From Intestinimonas massiliensis (ex Afouda et al. 2020) (GTDB lineage: Bacteria > Bacillota > Clostridia > Oscillospirales > Oscillospiraceae), in NCBI RefSeq assembly GCF_900626285.1, contig NZ_LR131148.1, forward strand, positions 213,599 to 277,598: DNA of 64,000 nucleotides. The letters are read 5' to 3'. The translations under genes were made by a program, and so were the position numbers. The notes under the pieces are model-generated. The model was given only the letters and a program-made list of their open reading frames with translations, made no database searches and was not told the origin of the DNA. Position 1 is the stretch's first letter, and each line of letters starts with the position of its first letter. Shown in pieces: positions 1 to 8,235 of this stretch.

Positions 1-635
1 ATGGCCCGGGGGATGTCCAGTGCCTTCAGCAGGGTGTCGTCCCAGTCCAGCTTTCTGATGTCGTAGAGCATGGTGCGGGAGGCGTTGGTCACGTCGGTAG
101 CGTGGACCGCCCCGCCGGTGAGCTTCCACAGCAGCCAGCTGTCCACGGTGCCGAAGAGGATCTCTCCCCGGCGGGCCTTCTCCCTGGCCCCCGCCACGTG
201 GTCCAGGATCCAGGCGATCTTGGTGGCGGAGAAGTAGGCGTCTGGGATGAGGCCGGTGGTCTGGCGGATGTGGTCCTCCAGCCCGTCAGAGCGGAGCTTG
301 TCCACCCTATCCGCCGTCCGGCGGCACTGCCACACGATGGCGTTGTAAATGGGCCTGCCGGTCTCCCTGTCCCACAAAATGGTGGTCTCCCGCTGGTTGG
401 TGATGCCGATGGCGGCAATGTCGCCGGCGGCCACGCCGGACTGGGCGATGACCTCCATCATCACTCCGTACTGGGAGGACCAGATCTCCATGGGGTCGTG
501 CTCCACCCAGCCCTCCTTGGGGTAAAACTGGGTGAACTCTTTCTGGGAGACGGACACGATATTTTGTTCCCGGTCGAAGAGAATGGCCCGGGAGCTGGTG
601 GTGCCCTGATCCAGGGCCAGGAGATAGCTGCCCAT
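1..635 (-). CDS. glpK: Glycerol kinase, N-terminal part (cut by window edge)
   Basis: ATP-dependent phosphorylation of glycerol to sn-glycerol 3-phosphate in the cytoplasm. The visible 211 residues open with the FGGY-kinase phosphate-binding segment LALDQGTTSSRA and continue with the family signatures FTQFYPKEGWVEHDP, ITNQRETTILWDR and NAIVWQCRRT, which separate glycerol kinase from xylulo- and gluconokinases. The ATG at 633-635 has AAAGGAGGTC upstream. The gene follows a Crp/Fnr-type regulator on the same strand with about 70 bases between them, so the two may be co-transcribed. The C-terminal half lies outside the window, so completeness cannot be judged. Confidence 0.93.
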   Translation of the reverse strand, partial: MGSYLLALDQGTTSSRAILFDREQNIVSVSQKEFTQFYPKEGWVEHDPMEIWSSQYGVMMEVIAQSGVAAGDIAAIGITNQRETTILWDRETGRPIYNAIVWQCRRTADRVDKLRSDGLEDHIRQTTGLIPDAYFSATKIAWILDHVAGAREKARRGEILFGTVDSWLLWKLTGGAVHATDVTNASRTMLYDIRKLDWDDTLLKALDIPRA

Positions 636-705
636 TGCGGGACCTCCTTTGTGCAGGTTTGTAGTTTGTTTTAGTGTATCACGGAAGCGCCGGGAGCAAA
701 AGGGG

Positions 706-1371
706 TCAGAGCTGTTTCAGGGTGAATTTCCCCCGATCCGCTTCCAGAATGCCCTCCTGCCGCAGCTGGCCGATGGCCCGGGACAGGGCGCTGCGGTCCA
801 CGCACAGATAGTCTGCCAGGGCCTGCCGGTCAAAGGGTACGGTAACGGTGTTTTTCCCGGCCTTCAGGCACAGGTCCTCCAGATAGGCCAGCAGCCGTTC
901 CCGGATATTGCGGCCGGACAGGTACTCCACCTTGTCCGCCAGGGACAGGTTTTTGTGGGCCAGTACCGACAAGAGGTTGGAGATCAGCCTGCTGTGGAAG
1001 GAGCAGGCGGCGGAGCAGGGGGAAGACAGCCGCCTGCTGTCCAGCAGTAGAACCGCACCGTCCGCTCCGGCGGTGACAGTGACCGGCAGCGCCTCCGCCC
1101 GGGCGCAGGCGAAGGACTCGGCAAACAGATGGCCCGGCCGGATCTCACCCATGACGATCCGCTGGCCGTCCGCCTTCAGACGGCTGACCTGCACCCGCCC
1201 GGCCAGCACGATGCCCAGGTGGGTGGCGGGCTCTCCGGCGGACAGGATGGTGTCTCCCTTCTTCATCCGGCGGGGCCGGCCCCCCATGCAGTCCAGCAGG
1301 GCGGACAGCTCCTCCGGCCCGATCCCCCGGAACAGGGGAGAGCGGCGCAGGATCTCCAGATATTCCGTCAT
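706..1371 (-). CDS. Crp/Fnr family transcriptional regulator
   Basis: Cytoplasmic regulator of 221 residues, the usual length for the family. An N-terminal cyclic-nucleotide-binding-like beta barrel (about residues 10-120, with GEIRPGHLFAESFA) is followed by a winged helix-turn-helix near the C-terminus (RSALSRAIGQLRQEG). No CxxC cluster typical of Fe-S Fnr proteins stands out, so the effector is unknown. I chose the ATG at 1371 because GGAGG lies eight bases upstream; longer in-frame starts lack a comparable site. It sits directly upstream of glpK on the same strand, so control of glycerol use is possible but inferred from position only. Confidence 0.85.
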   Translation of the reverse strand: MTEYLEILRRSPLFRGIGPEELSALLDCMGGRPRRMKKGDTILSAGEPATHLGIVLAGRVQVSRLKADGQRIVMGEIRPGHLFAESFACARAEALPVTVTAGADGAVLLLDSRRLSSPCSAACSFHSRLISNLLSVLAHKNLSLADKVEYLSGRNIRERLLAYLEDLCLKAGKNTVTVPFDRQALADYLCVDRSALSRAIGQLRQEGILEADRGKFTLKQL

Positions 1372-1390
1372 AAGGCAGTCCTCCATCGTG

Positions 1391-1402
1391 TTGCAGCTAC
1401 AA
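1391..1402. promoter_or_regulatory. Near-palindrome between divergent genes
   Basis: TTGCAGCTACAA is an inverted repeat with one mismatched pair, located 20 bases upstream of the Crp/Fnr-type start and in the shared region with the divergent small membrane protein gene. A related GCTACAA string recurs near 1460. It could be an autoregulatory operator; no promoter was confidently placed around it. Confidence 0.3.
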
Positions 1403-1499
1403 CAAGTGTGCCCATTGTAACACAGCGTCCCCGGGGCTTGCAATAGGAAGGCAGAACTGCTACAATGGGAAGACATACAAAAGAAACGGCGGTGAGGAC

Positions 1500-1682
1500 A
1501 TGTCGGGATATTCGTCCGTGGGGGTCCTGCTGGCGGTGCTGGGAGTAGTGTTCATCCTGGTGCCCTATGAGCAGATACACAAAGTGTTCCGGAGGATGCG
1601 CTCTCCCGTGACCACAAAGGTGGGCGGCACGGTGCTGCTCATCGTCGGGATCGCCATAATCGTCAAGGAAATTGTGCTGTGA
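1500..1682 (+). CDS. Small two-helix membrane protein, function unknown
   Basis: A 60-residue protein with two hydrophobic segments (about residues 6-22 and 41-58) separated by a basic loop (HKVFRRMRSP). The ATG follows GGTGAGG closely. It is transcribed divergently from the Crp/Fnr-type regulator and ends four bases before a strong bidirectional terminator, which supports it being a real transcription unit. No family was recognised. Confidence 0.6.
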   Translation: MSGYSSVGVLLAVLGVVFILVPYEQIHKVFRRMRSPVTTKVGGTVLLIVGIAIIVKEIVL

Positions 1683-1685
1683 CGC

Positions 1686-1730
1686 AAAAGGCCGCCGGCC
1701 TCCCATATGCGGGAGGCCGGCGGCCTTTTT
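1686..1730. terminator. Bidirectional intrinsic terminator
   Basis: Perfect 19-bp inverted arms (1686-1704 and 1711-1729) with a six-base loop, flanked by A and T runs on both sides. It separates the small membrane protein gene (plus) from the AtuA cluster (minus), which end toward each other. Confidence 0.92.
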
Positions 1731-1755
1731 ATGGAAAATTGGGAAAGGGAACGGA

Positions 1756-2055
1756 TCAGATCTCCATGTCCAGCAGGTAGGAGGACAGGCCCTTGCCGTG
1801 CATATCCACGGACAGGGAGCGGGTGACGCCGCCGCCCAGAGCGGCGTACATCACGAAGTTGAGGGCGTGGATGTTGGGCAGCTCATAGCGGACCACTTCG
1901 CCCTTGACCATGCCCTTGAAGTGCTCCTTCACCTTCTCAGCGGTGACCTTCTCCTTGAGCATCTCATAGTCCTTCGGATCGTAGGCGATGAGGGAGATGT
2001 TGGAGATGTTGCCCTTGTCGCCGGTACGGGAGTGCGCGATATCCCAGAGTTTCAT
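1756..2055 (-). CDS. AtuA-like small subunit (ferredoxin-fold domain)
   Basis: A 99-residue protein matching the small domain that is either fused to or encoded next to DUF1446/AtuA proteins. Family signatures are the N-terminal AHSRTGDKGNISNIS, the central LPNIHALNFV and the glycine-rich LGGGVTRSLS. In the acyclic terpene utilisation pathway AtuA is needed for citronellol/geraniol catabolism, but its reaction is unsettled. The gene is last in a minus-strand operon after the large subunit (27-base gap) and a CitMHS transporter, so it probably acts with them on an imported organic acid. That substrate is not evident from the sequence. Confidence 0.8.
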   Translation of the reverse strand: MKLWDIAHSRTGDKGNISNISLIAYDPKDYEMLKEKVTAEKVKEHFKGMVKGEVVRYELPNIHALNFVMYAALGGGVTRSLSVDMHGKGLSSYLLDMEI

Positions 2056-2082
2056 AGCAAATGCTTCCTTTCTGTCCCAGAA

Positions 2083-3429
2083 TCAGACTTCAAAGATCTC
2101 GGCTTCGGGCTTGACGTCGTAGCGGCTCACCAGGATGGAAGCCACAGACACGATGTCACGGGTGCGCTTCACAGCGCCGCAGCCGCCGGCGGGGCCGTTG
2201 GTGTACAGGGCCTCCACCTCGTTGCCGATGATGTCGGCCTCGGCCTTGGTCTTGGCGCGGCCGGCCACCCGGACCCGCACCTCGCTGGGCTCCTCGTTGT
2301 ACTTGTAGTCGGGATTCCAGTACAGGCTGTTGCAGCCGATCATATCGAACTTCAGCTCGTCAAACACGTTGGGAGCCACCAGCTCCAGCCGCTCCTTCAG
2401 AATGTCCAGAGCCAGCTTGGCGCGGGCCACACAGCCGGGGCCGCCGTAGCTGATCTCGCCGTCGCCGATGAAGCAGTCCTTATAGCCGATGGAGCACTTG
2501 AAGGTCTCGGTCTTGGGCTTGCCGGTGGCGCCCTCCACCTTCACCTTGTCCTTCTCCAGCTCGGTGAACTTGACCTGCTTGAAGTCGGCCACCACGTCGG
2601 GGGTCAGGTAATTCTCGGGATCGTGGATCTCGTAGCAGATCTGCTCGGAGCAGGTCTCCACAGTGACCTTGCCGCCGGCCTCGGGCACTTTGGTGACAAA
2701 GAAGGAGCCGTCCTCGGAGATCTCCACGATGGGGAAGCCCAGGTGGCCCACGCCGGGTACGTCCTTCTTGCCGGGCTCGGCAAAGTAGCCGCCGGTGACC
2801 TGGCCGCCGCACTCCAGCAGGTGGCCCATCATGGTGCCCTTGCCCAGCTTGTCCCAGTCCTCCAGGGACCAGCCGAACTCGTGGATGGCGGGGGCCATGA
2901 AGATGGCGGGATCGGCCACACGGCCGGTGATGACCACGTCGGCGCCCATGTCCAGAGCCTTCAGGATGCCCTCCACGCCCATGTAGGCGTTGGCGGAGAC
3001 GATCTCGCCGGGCAGCTCCTTCAGAGGCTTGTGGTTCTCCCACACCTCGGTATCCATATACTTGTCAATGACGGGCAGCAGGTCGTCGCCGGTGACGCAG
3101 GCGATCTTCATGCCCTTCAGGCCGTGCTTGCGGGCGATCTCCACGCACTTCTGGGCAGCGGCCTGGGGGTTGGCGGAACCCATGTTGGTGATGAGCTTCA
3201 CCTTGTGCTCCCAGCACAGGGGGAGGGCCTTCTCCATGCGGTGCTCCAGCAGGCCGTTATAGCCCTTGGTGGGGTCCTTCAGCTTGGCCTGCTGGCCGAT
3301 GGCAATGGTGCGTTCCGCCAGGCACTCGTAGCTGATATAGTCCAGATTGCCCTTCTCAATGAGCTCCAGAGAAGGCTCCAGGCGGTCGCCGGCATAGCCC
3401 GCGCCGCTGCCGATACGGATGGTTTTCAT
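2083..3429 (-). CDS. AtuA/DUF1446 family protein, large subunit
   Basis: A 448-residue cytoplasmic protein of the acyclic terpene utilisation AtuA family. It starts with the diagnostic IRIGSGAGYAGDR and contains ITGRVADPAIFMAPAIHEFGW, PIVEI and GPAGGCGAV, all hallmarks of the family. The start at 3429 (GGAAG upstream) is preferred to a longer in-frame start. It lies between a CitMHS transporter gene and the small AtuA-like subunit. Together these look like a two-subunit enzyme plus its importer under sigma-54 control. The exact reaction of this family is not known to me, and the operon need not concern terpenes. Confidence 0.85.
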   Translation of the reverse strand: MKTIRIGSGAGYAGDRLEPSLELIEKGNLDYISYECLAERTIAIGQQAKLKDPTKGYNGLLEHRMEKALPLCWEHKVKLITNMGSANPQAAAQKCVEIARKHGLKGMKIACVTGDDLLPVIDKYMDTEVWENHKPLKELPGEIVSANAYMGVEGILKALDMGADVVITGRVADPAIFMAPAIHEFGWSLEDWDKLGKGTMMGHLLECGGQVTGGYFAEPGKKDVPGVGHLGFPIVEISEDGSFFVTKVPEAGGKVTVETCSEQICYEIHDPENYLTPDVVADFKQVKFTELEKDKVKVEGATGKPKTETFKCSIGYKDCFIGDGEISYGGPGCVARAKLALDILKERLELVAPNVFDELKFDMIGCNSLYWNPDYKYNEEPSEVRVRVAGRAKTKAEADIIGNEVEALYTNGPAGGCGAVKRTRDIVSVASILVSRYDVKPEAEIFEV

Positions 3430-3478
3430 AAGATGACTTCCTTTCTGCACATACGGGTAAATGGATCAGGGAGAGAAA

Positions 3479-4873
3479 TCAAAGAGAGATACCGCCGGTG
3501 ATGACGGCCACGACGACCATGATCAGGGAGACCAGCCAGGCCAGAGGAATGGTCTTCTTCTGGTGCTCGCCAAAGTCCACGCCGGCCAGGCCCACCAGCA
3601 GGAAGGTGGAGGCGGTCAGGGGGGAGACAGGGAAGCCGATGGTCATCTGACCCAGGATAGCGGCGCGGCCCACGTCGGCGCCTACCACGCCGAAGCCCTG
3701 AGCGGTCTCGGCCAGCACGGGCAGTACGCCATAGTAGAAGGAGTCGGGGTCAAACAGCAGGGAGGCGGGCATACCGATGATACCCACGATGACGGGGAAG
3801 AACTTGCCCAGAGAGTTGGGGATGATAGCCACCAGGGCGTTGGACATCTCGGAGATCATGCCGGTGCCCTGCATGATGCCGGTAAAGCAGCCAGCGGCGA
3901 AGAGCACGGAGCACATCATCAGGGCTTCCTTGGCGTGGGCGTCCACACGGGCCTTGGAGTCCTTCACCTTGGGGTAGTTGATGACGGTGGCCAGCACATA
4001 GAACACCATGAAGACCACGGCGGGAGCAAAGCCGGAGAACAGCAGGGAGACGATGGCGGCGATGATCAGGATGATGTTCACGATGAACAGGTGGGGCCGC
4101 AGCAGAGCCTTCTGCTCGTCGGTCAGCTCCTGCTCGGTGTGACCCACAGCCTGGAGGGCCACGGCGCCGATGCGCTTCTTCTCACCGGCGCCCAGGAAGG
4201 CGGCGATGACCAGCACGCAGGCCAGGCCAACCAGCACGGCGGGGAGGACGGGCATGAAGAATTCGGTAACGGTGGGCTCGGTGCCCTCCATAGCCACCAG
4301 AGCGGTGTGAGCCCGGATGGTGGGGCCGCCCCAGGGCAGGATGTTCATGGTGCCGGCGGAGAGAGCCACGATGGTGGCCAGAGTGGTGCGGCGCATGCCC
4401 AGTGCATCATACAGAGGCAGCAGGGCGGGTACGCAGATCAGGAAGGTAACGGCGCCGGAGCCGTCCAGATGGACGATGGCGGCCAGGATGGCGGTGCCGA
4501 TGCCGATCTTGACAGGGTCGGTACCAACCATGTTCAGGATGCCCTTGATGATGGGGCGGAAGGTGCCGGCATCGGTGAGGATGCCGAAGAACAGGATGGA
4601 GAAAATGAACATAACGCCGGTGGCGGCTACGGAGCCGATGCCCTTGGCGCCGGTGATCATACCGCCCAGGGACTTGAAGTTGGCTACGAAATCCACCACG
4701 GCGGCGGTGCCTTCAGGCGCTCCCTCGGGAACCGCGGCGATAAAGAAACACGCGATGATGCCGGTGACCACGGGAACCACGATCAGGGCCACCAGGGGGG
4801 ATGCCTTCTTCGTCATGATGAGAACCAGCATGACAATGACGGTCAGAAATCCAAGTATTGCTAAGGGTGACAT
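3479..4873 (-). CDS. CitMHS-family divalent-metal-citrate/organic acid transporter
   Basis: A 464-residue integral membrane protein with about twelve hydrophobic segments. It resembles the CitMHS family (proton symport of metal-complexed citrate): N-terminal LAILGFLTVIVML, the internal DGSGAVTFLICVPALLPLYDALG and a C-terminal FPVSPLTASTFLLVGLAGVD. The ATG at 4873 has GAGGAGG upstream. It is the first gene behind the sigma-54-type promoter at 4935-4950 and is followed by the two AtuA-like genes, so it likely imports their substrate. Whether that is citrate, another di- or tricarboxylate or a terpenoid acid is open. Confidence 0.85.
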   Translation of the reverse strand: MSPLAILGFLTVIVMLVLIMTKKASPLVALIVVPVVTGIIACFFIAAVPEGAPEGTAAVVDFVANFKSLGGMITGAKGIGSVAATGVMFIFSILFFGILTDAGTFRPIIKGILNMVGTDPVKIGIGTAILAAIVHLDGSGAVTFLICVPALLPLYDALGMRRTTLATIVALSAGTMNILPWGGPTIRAHTALVAMEGTEPTVTEFFMPVLPAVLVGLACVLVIAAFLGAGEKKRIGAVALQAVGHTEQELTDEQKALLRPHLFIVNIILIIAAIVSLLFSGFAPAVVFMVFYVLATVINYPKVKDSKARVDAHAKEALMMCSVLFAAGCFTGIMQGTGMISEMSNALVAIIPNSLGKFFPVIVGIIGMPASLLFDPDSFYYGVLPVLAETAQGFGVVGADVGRAAILGQMTIGFPVSPLTASTFLLVGLAGVDFGEHQKKTIPLAWLVSLIMVVVAVITGGISL

Positions 4874-4934
4874 TGCAAAACCTCCTCTTTTTCTGTCAGG
4901 CGGCCTCTCCTTACCGCCTGTCACCCAGTAATAT

Positions 4935-4950
4935 AACAATCCGCGTGCCA
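4935..4950 (-). promoter_or_regulatory. Sigma-54 (-24/-12) promoter of the CitMHS-AtuA operon
   Basis: Read on the minus strand the site is TGGCACG-CGGA-TTGTT. It matches the RpoN consensus TGGCACG-N4-TTGCW at all fixed positions except one T for C in the -12 element, with exact spacing. It lies about 60 bases before the transporter start and about 110-200 bases from three palindromes next to the gene of a sigma-54 activator. Confidence 0.88.
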
Positions 4951-5047
4951 AGTCTGAAAAAAGAGGGAAAATATTTTTCAAACCCTTGGGGGACAAGGGG
5001 TGTGCCGCTTTTCCGTCCCGCCGGCCTGCAAAAAGGAAAAGGCAGGA

Positions 5048-5156
5048 GTTCTAAAATGTTGGAACTGAACGAAAGAGTCACTTTTTTGACCGGTTGGCAA
5101 AGCGTTTAGGCACAATATATTCTAAAATCCTAGAAGCAATTTCTAAGATTTTAGAA
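5048..5156. promoter_or_regulatory. Three upstream activator palindromes (UAS) for the sigma-54 activator
   Basis: Three related near-palindromes sharing TTCTAA...TAGAA-type half sites: 5048-5065 (GTTCTAAAATGTTGGAAC), 5120-5135 (TTCTAAAATCCTAGAA) and 5141-5156 (TTCTAAGATTTTAGAA). The last two centres are 21 bp apart (two helical turns). The set lies 107-199 bp upstream of the -24 element and begins right after the stop codon of the activator gene. This is the classic layout of an enhancer for a bacterial enhancer-binding protein. Confidence 0.8.
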
Positions 5157-5159
5157 CTT

Positions 5160-6506
5160 TCAATTGCCCAGTTTGTTGTACAGGCTGGCCAGAGAGATGC
5201 CCAGCTGCGCGGCGGTTTTTTTCTTGCCCTCCAGGGAGGAGCCGTTGCGCTCCAGCAGGGCCTGAATGGTCCGCTTTTCAAAGGCCCGGGTGCGCTGGGC
5301 CAGGGTCTGGGTGGACTGGGTGGCGGCGACCCGGCGCAGATCCTCGGGGAAGGATCTGCTGGTGATGACGCCGGAAGGGGTCAGGTAGGCGGAGAACTCC
5401 AGCACATTGCGCAGCTCCCGCACATTGCCCGGCCAGCTGTGGGCCTGGAGACAGGTGATGGCGTCCTCCGTCAGGGTAAAGGAACGACGGAGCTTGTGGG
5501 AGAAGTCCTTTAAAATGGAGTCGGCCAGGGCGGGAATATCGCCGGGCCGTTCCCGCAGGGGCGGAATGTGGATCGGGAAGGTACTCAGACGGTAATAGAG
5601 ATCCTTGCGGAATTTCCCGTCGGCCACGTAGTCGGGCAGGTTGGCGTTGCAGGCGGCGATGACCCGCACATCCACCGGCACCTCCTTGATGCCGCCTACC
5701 GGGCGGATGGAGTGCTCCTGGAGAGCCCGGAGCAGCTTGGCCTGGAGGCCCAGATCCATCTCGGAGATCTCGTCCAGGAACAGCGTGCCGCCGGCGGCCG
5801 CCTCGAACAGGCCGATCTTGCCGCCCCGCTTGGCGCCGGTGAAGGCGCCCTCCACATAGCCGAAAAGCTCCGATTCCAGCATGTTGGCGTTGAAGCTGGC
5901 GCAGTTGATGGCCACAAAGACCCCGTCCCGCCGGGCGCTGGCGTTGTGGATGGCCTGGGCGTAGAGCTCCTTGCCGGTGCCGCTCTCGCTCTCCAGCAGC
6001 ACGGTGGCGTCGGTCTCCGCTATCTTTTGGGCCAGTTCCTTCACCTGAACGGTGGCAGGGCTGACGGTGGTGATGTCGTCGAAGGTGTAGCGGGCGCCAT
6101 TGGCCTTGTTGATGCTGTGGAGCACCTGACGGCTGCGGGCCTCCACGGCCTCCAGTTCCTCCTTGGCCTGATAGGCGTCTTCCAGAAAGGTGACCACTGA
6201 TATTCCGCCGATGAGTATTCCGTCCTGGTAGATGGGATACATATTTACAAAGTAGAAATCTTTGATCTCCTGCCGGGTCAGGTGGAGGATGGGCTTGCCC
6301 ACCTCCAGCACGTCGGGCAGCCGGGCGCCCGGCCGCAGGTCCCGGAGGCGATATCCCTCGATGGGGCCGATATCGCCCCCTGCCTCCTTATTTAGGAATT
6401 CCCGGTAGGCCTGGTTGCCGAAGACGATAATTCCGTTGGTGTCGATGATGGTGACACCCTCCCGCATGGCGTCAAATGCCGCCCGGGCGTCTGCACTAAG
6501 CTCCAT
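5160..6506 (-). CDS. Sigma-54-dependent transcriptional activator (PAS-AAA+-HTH)
   Basis: A 448-residue enhancer-binding protein. An N-terminal PAS sensor (about residues 5-115) precedes the AAA+ domain (about 145-375) with Walker A ESGTGKE, the sigma-54-contacting GAFTGA loop, and Walker B GGTLFLDEI. A C-terminal Fis-like helix-turn-helix (KKTAAQLGISLASLYNKL) ends the protein. The start at 6506 has GGGGGA upstream. It lies directly upstream of, and on the same strand as, its presumed target operon, with three enhancer palindromes and a -24/-12 promoter in between. The PAS domain suggests direct sensing of a small molecule, probably the operon substrate. Confidence 0.93.
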   Translation of the reverse strand: MELSADARAAFDAMREGVTIIDTNGIIVFGNQAYREFLNKEAGGDIGPIEGYRLRDLRPGARLPDVLEVGKPILHLTRQEIKDFYFVNMYPIYQDGILIGGISVVTFLEDAYQAKEELEAVEARSRQVLHSINKANGARYTFDDITTVSPATVQVKELAQKIAETDATVLLESESGTGKELYAQAIHNASARRDGVFVAINCASFNANMLESELFGYVEGAFTGAKRGGKIGLFEAAAGGTLFLDEISEMDLGLQAKLLRALQEHSIRPVGGIKEVPVDVRVIAACNANLPDYVADGKFRKDLYYRLSTFPIHIPPLRERPGDIPALADSILKDFSHKLRRSFTLTEDAITCLQAHSWPGNVRELRNVLEFSAYLTPSGVITSRSFPEDLRRVAATQSTQTLAQRTRAFEKRTIQALLERNGSSLEGKKKTAAQLGISLASLYNKLGN

Positions 6507-6597
6507 GATGCGTCCCCCTTTTAGGGTCATTTTAGCCTGACTGGAAAGGGAAGGCAAGAAAAAAGCGGAATATGATTTTCAATACTGCGATTAGAAG

Positions 6598-6612
6598 TTG
6601 TTAAAATAACAA
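6598..6612. promoter_or_regulatory. TTGTTA-AAA-TAACAA palindrome upstream of the radical-SAM gene
   Basis: A perfect 6-bp inverted repeat with a three-base spacer in the 263-bp gap between the divergent sigma-54 activator and radical-SAM genes. It could bind a regulator of either gene. It is shorter than a canonical Rex site, and no clear -35/-10 pair was found beside it. Confidence 0.3.
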
Positions 6613-6769
6613 AAACTTTTCCGACTGGTTCCGTAGAATTTAAGCAAACTGCCGTTTTTGTCTAGAGTTTGGACAGGAAGGGGGATTTGTCTATTTTCCT
6701 TTCCGAAAAAGGGCGGTATCATGTTGGCAAATCAATGGTAATACCATAAGGTGAAAGGGGTAAGAGACT

Positions 6770-8140
6770 ATGAAGATTCCTGACAGTTTGAAGCGCTATG
6801 GCCTGGCCAAGGTGTTTGATTATCTGGATAAAGATCCCATGACCAACATGAGCAAGGTCATGGACCTGGTTAACAAGTTTGCTGGTGATACGCTGGCTCC
6901 CCAGCGCGCCATGTTCGATAAGGTTATCAACGATAAGGATTCCTGCTGGCACCAGCTGATCGAAAAGGTGTGGACCCAGACCGATCCCAACGTGCTCAAG
7001 ACCGTGTTCAATAACTTCTTTGTGAACGCCAACCTGGTGGGCTGGCCCAAGCAGGAAGCCGCCCGGAAGAAGTACGGCTGCAACATTCCCTGGGCCATTC
7101 TGCTGGATCCTACCTCCGCCTGCAACCTGCACTGCACCGGCTGCTGGGCCGCTGAGTACGGCAACAAGCTGAACCTGACCTTTGATGATATCGACTCCAT
7201 CATCACCCAGGGCAAGGAACTGGGCATCTACATGTACATCTACACCGGCGGCGAGCCTCTGGTGCGCAAGAAGGACCTGATCGCCCTGTGCGAGAAGCAC
7301 AACGATGTGGCCTTCCTGTCCTTCACCAACTCCACTCTGATCGATGAGGAGTTCTGCCAGGACCTGCTGCGGGTGGGCAACTTCATCCCCGCCATCAGCC
7401 TGGAGGGCTTCGAGGAGGCCAACGACTCCCGCCGCGGCCAGGGCATCTACAAGAAGGTCACCGACGCCATGGCCCTGCTGAAGAGCCACAAGCTGCCCTT
7501 CGGTATCTCCACCTGCTACACCAGCGTCAACTACAAGGACATCACCAGCGAGGAGTTCTACGACAAGATCATCGACCTGGGTGCCTACTTCATCTGGTTC
7601 TTCCACTACATGCCCGTGGGTAACGACGCCGCCCCCGAGCTGATGCCCACTCCCGAGCAGCGTGAGGAGATCTACCACCGCATCCGCAACTTCCGGCAGA
7701 CCAAGGGCATCTTCGCCATGGACTTCCAGAACGACGCCGAGTACGTGGGCGGCTGCATTGCCGGCGGCCGCCGCTACCTCCACATCAACGCCAACGGCGA
7801 TGTGGATCCCTGCGTGTTCATCCACTACTCCGACTCCAACATCCACGAGAAGACCCTGCTGGAGTGCCTGCAGTCTCCCATGTTCATGGCTTACCACGAC
7901 AACCAGCCCTTCAACAAGAACATGCTGCGGCCCTGCCCCATGCTGGAGAATCCTGAGTTCATTGAAAAGATGGTACATGAGACCGGCGCCCACTCTACCG
8001 ATCCTCAGTCCCCCGAGACCGTGGAGCACCTGACCTCCAAGACCCACCCCTACGCCGACAACTGGACTCCCACTGCTGAGAAGCTGTGGAGCGAGTCTCA
8101 CCCCAGCTGTGCCGGCTGCACCGCCTGCGCAGGCAAGTAA
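6770..8140 (+). CDS. Radical SAM protein with C-terminal extra-cluster region
   Basis: A 456-residue radical S-adenosylmethionine enzyme. The 4Fe-4S motif CNLHCTGC (Cys118, Cys122, Cys125) is followed by the GGEPL segment of the SAM site. A C-terminal SPASM-like region has further cysteines (GGCIAGGRRYLHINANGDVDPCVF, RPCPM), and the tail ends in CAGCTACAG. Codon use is very biased (nearly only AAG, CTG, GGC, ATC), unlike its neighbours, which suggests high expression. It stands alone: sigma-54 activator divergent on one side, terminator on the other, and no peptide substrate gene beside it. The reaction is unknown. Confidence 0.85.
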   Translation: MKIPDSLKRYGLAKVFDYLDKDPMTNMSKVMDLVNKFAGDTLAPQRAMFDKVINDKDSCWHQLIEKVWTQTDPNVLKTVFNNFFVNANLVGWPKQEAARKKYGCNIPWAILLDPTSACNLHCTGCWAAEYGNKLNLTFDDIDSIITQGKELGIYMYIYTGGEPLVRKKDLIALCEKHNDVAFLSFTNSTLIDEEFCQDLLRVGNFIPAISLEGFEEANDSRRGQGIYKKVTDAMALLKSHKLPFGISTCYTSVNYKDITSEEFYDKIIDLGAYFIWFFHYMPVGNDAAPELMPTPEQREEIYHRIRNFRQTKGIFAMDFQNDAEYVGGCIAGGRRYLHINANGDVDPCVFIHYSDSNIHEKTLLECLQSPMFMAYHDNQPFNKNMLRPCPMLENPEFIEKMVHETGAHSTDPQSPETVEHLTSKTHPYADNWTPTAEKLWSESHPSCAGCTACAGK

Positions 8141-8157
8141 GACACACGACATGACAT

Positions 8158-8193
8158 AAAAACAGGGCCGCCAACCAGCGGCCCTGTTTTTTG
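8158..8193 (+). terminator. Intrinsic terminator after the radical-SAM gene
   Basis: Stem AACAGGGCCGC / GCGGCCCTGTT with a short loop and a following T run, 18 bases after the stop codon. Confidence 0.92.
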
Positions 8194-8235
8194 CATAGTG
8201 GTCTGATCCGTCTTTTTTTGGAAGGGAGGATACAG

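Noticed and set aside
1672..3501. Open frame of about 600 codons on the plus strand, antisense to the AtuA genes
   Set aside because: It mirrors the codon structure of the minus-strand genes in high-GC DNA, contains low-complexity Gly/His/Ala/Leu repeats and has no ribosome site.
6598..6612. Rex operator
   Set aside because: TTGTTA-AAA-TAACAA lacks the longer TTGTTAA-N4-TTAACAA spacing of clostridial Rex sites; kept only as an unassigned palindrome.
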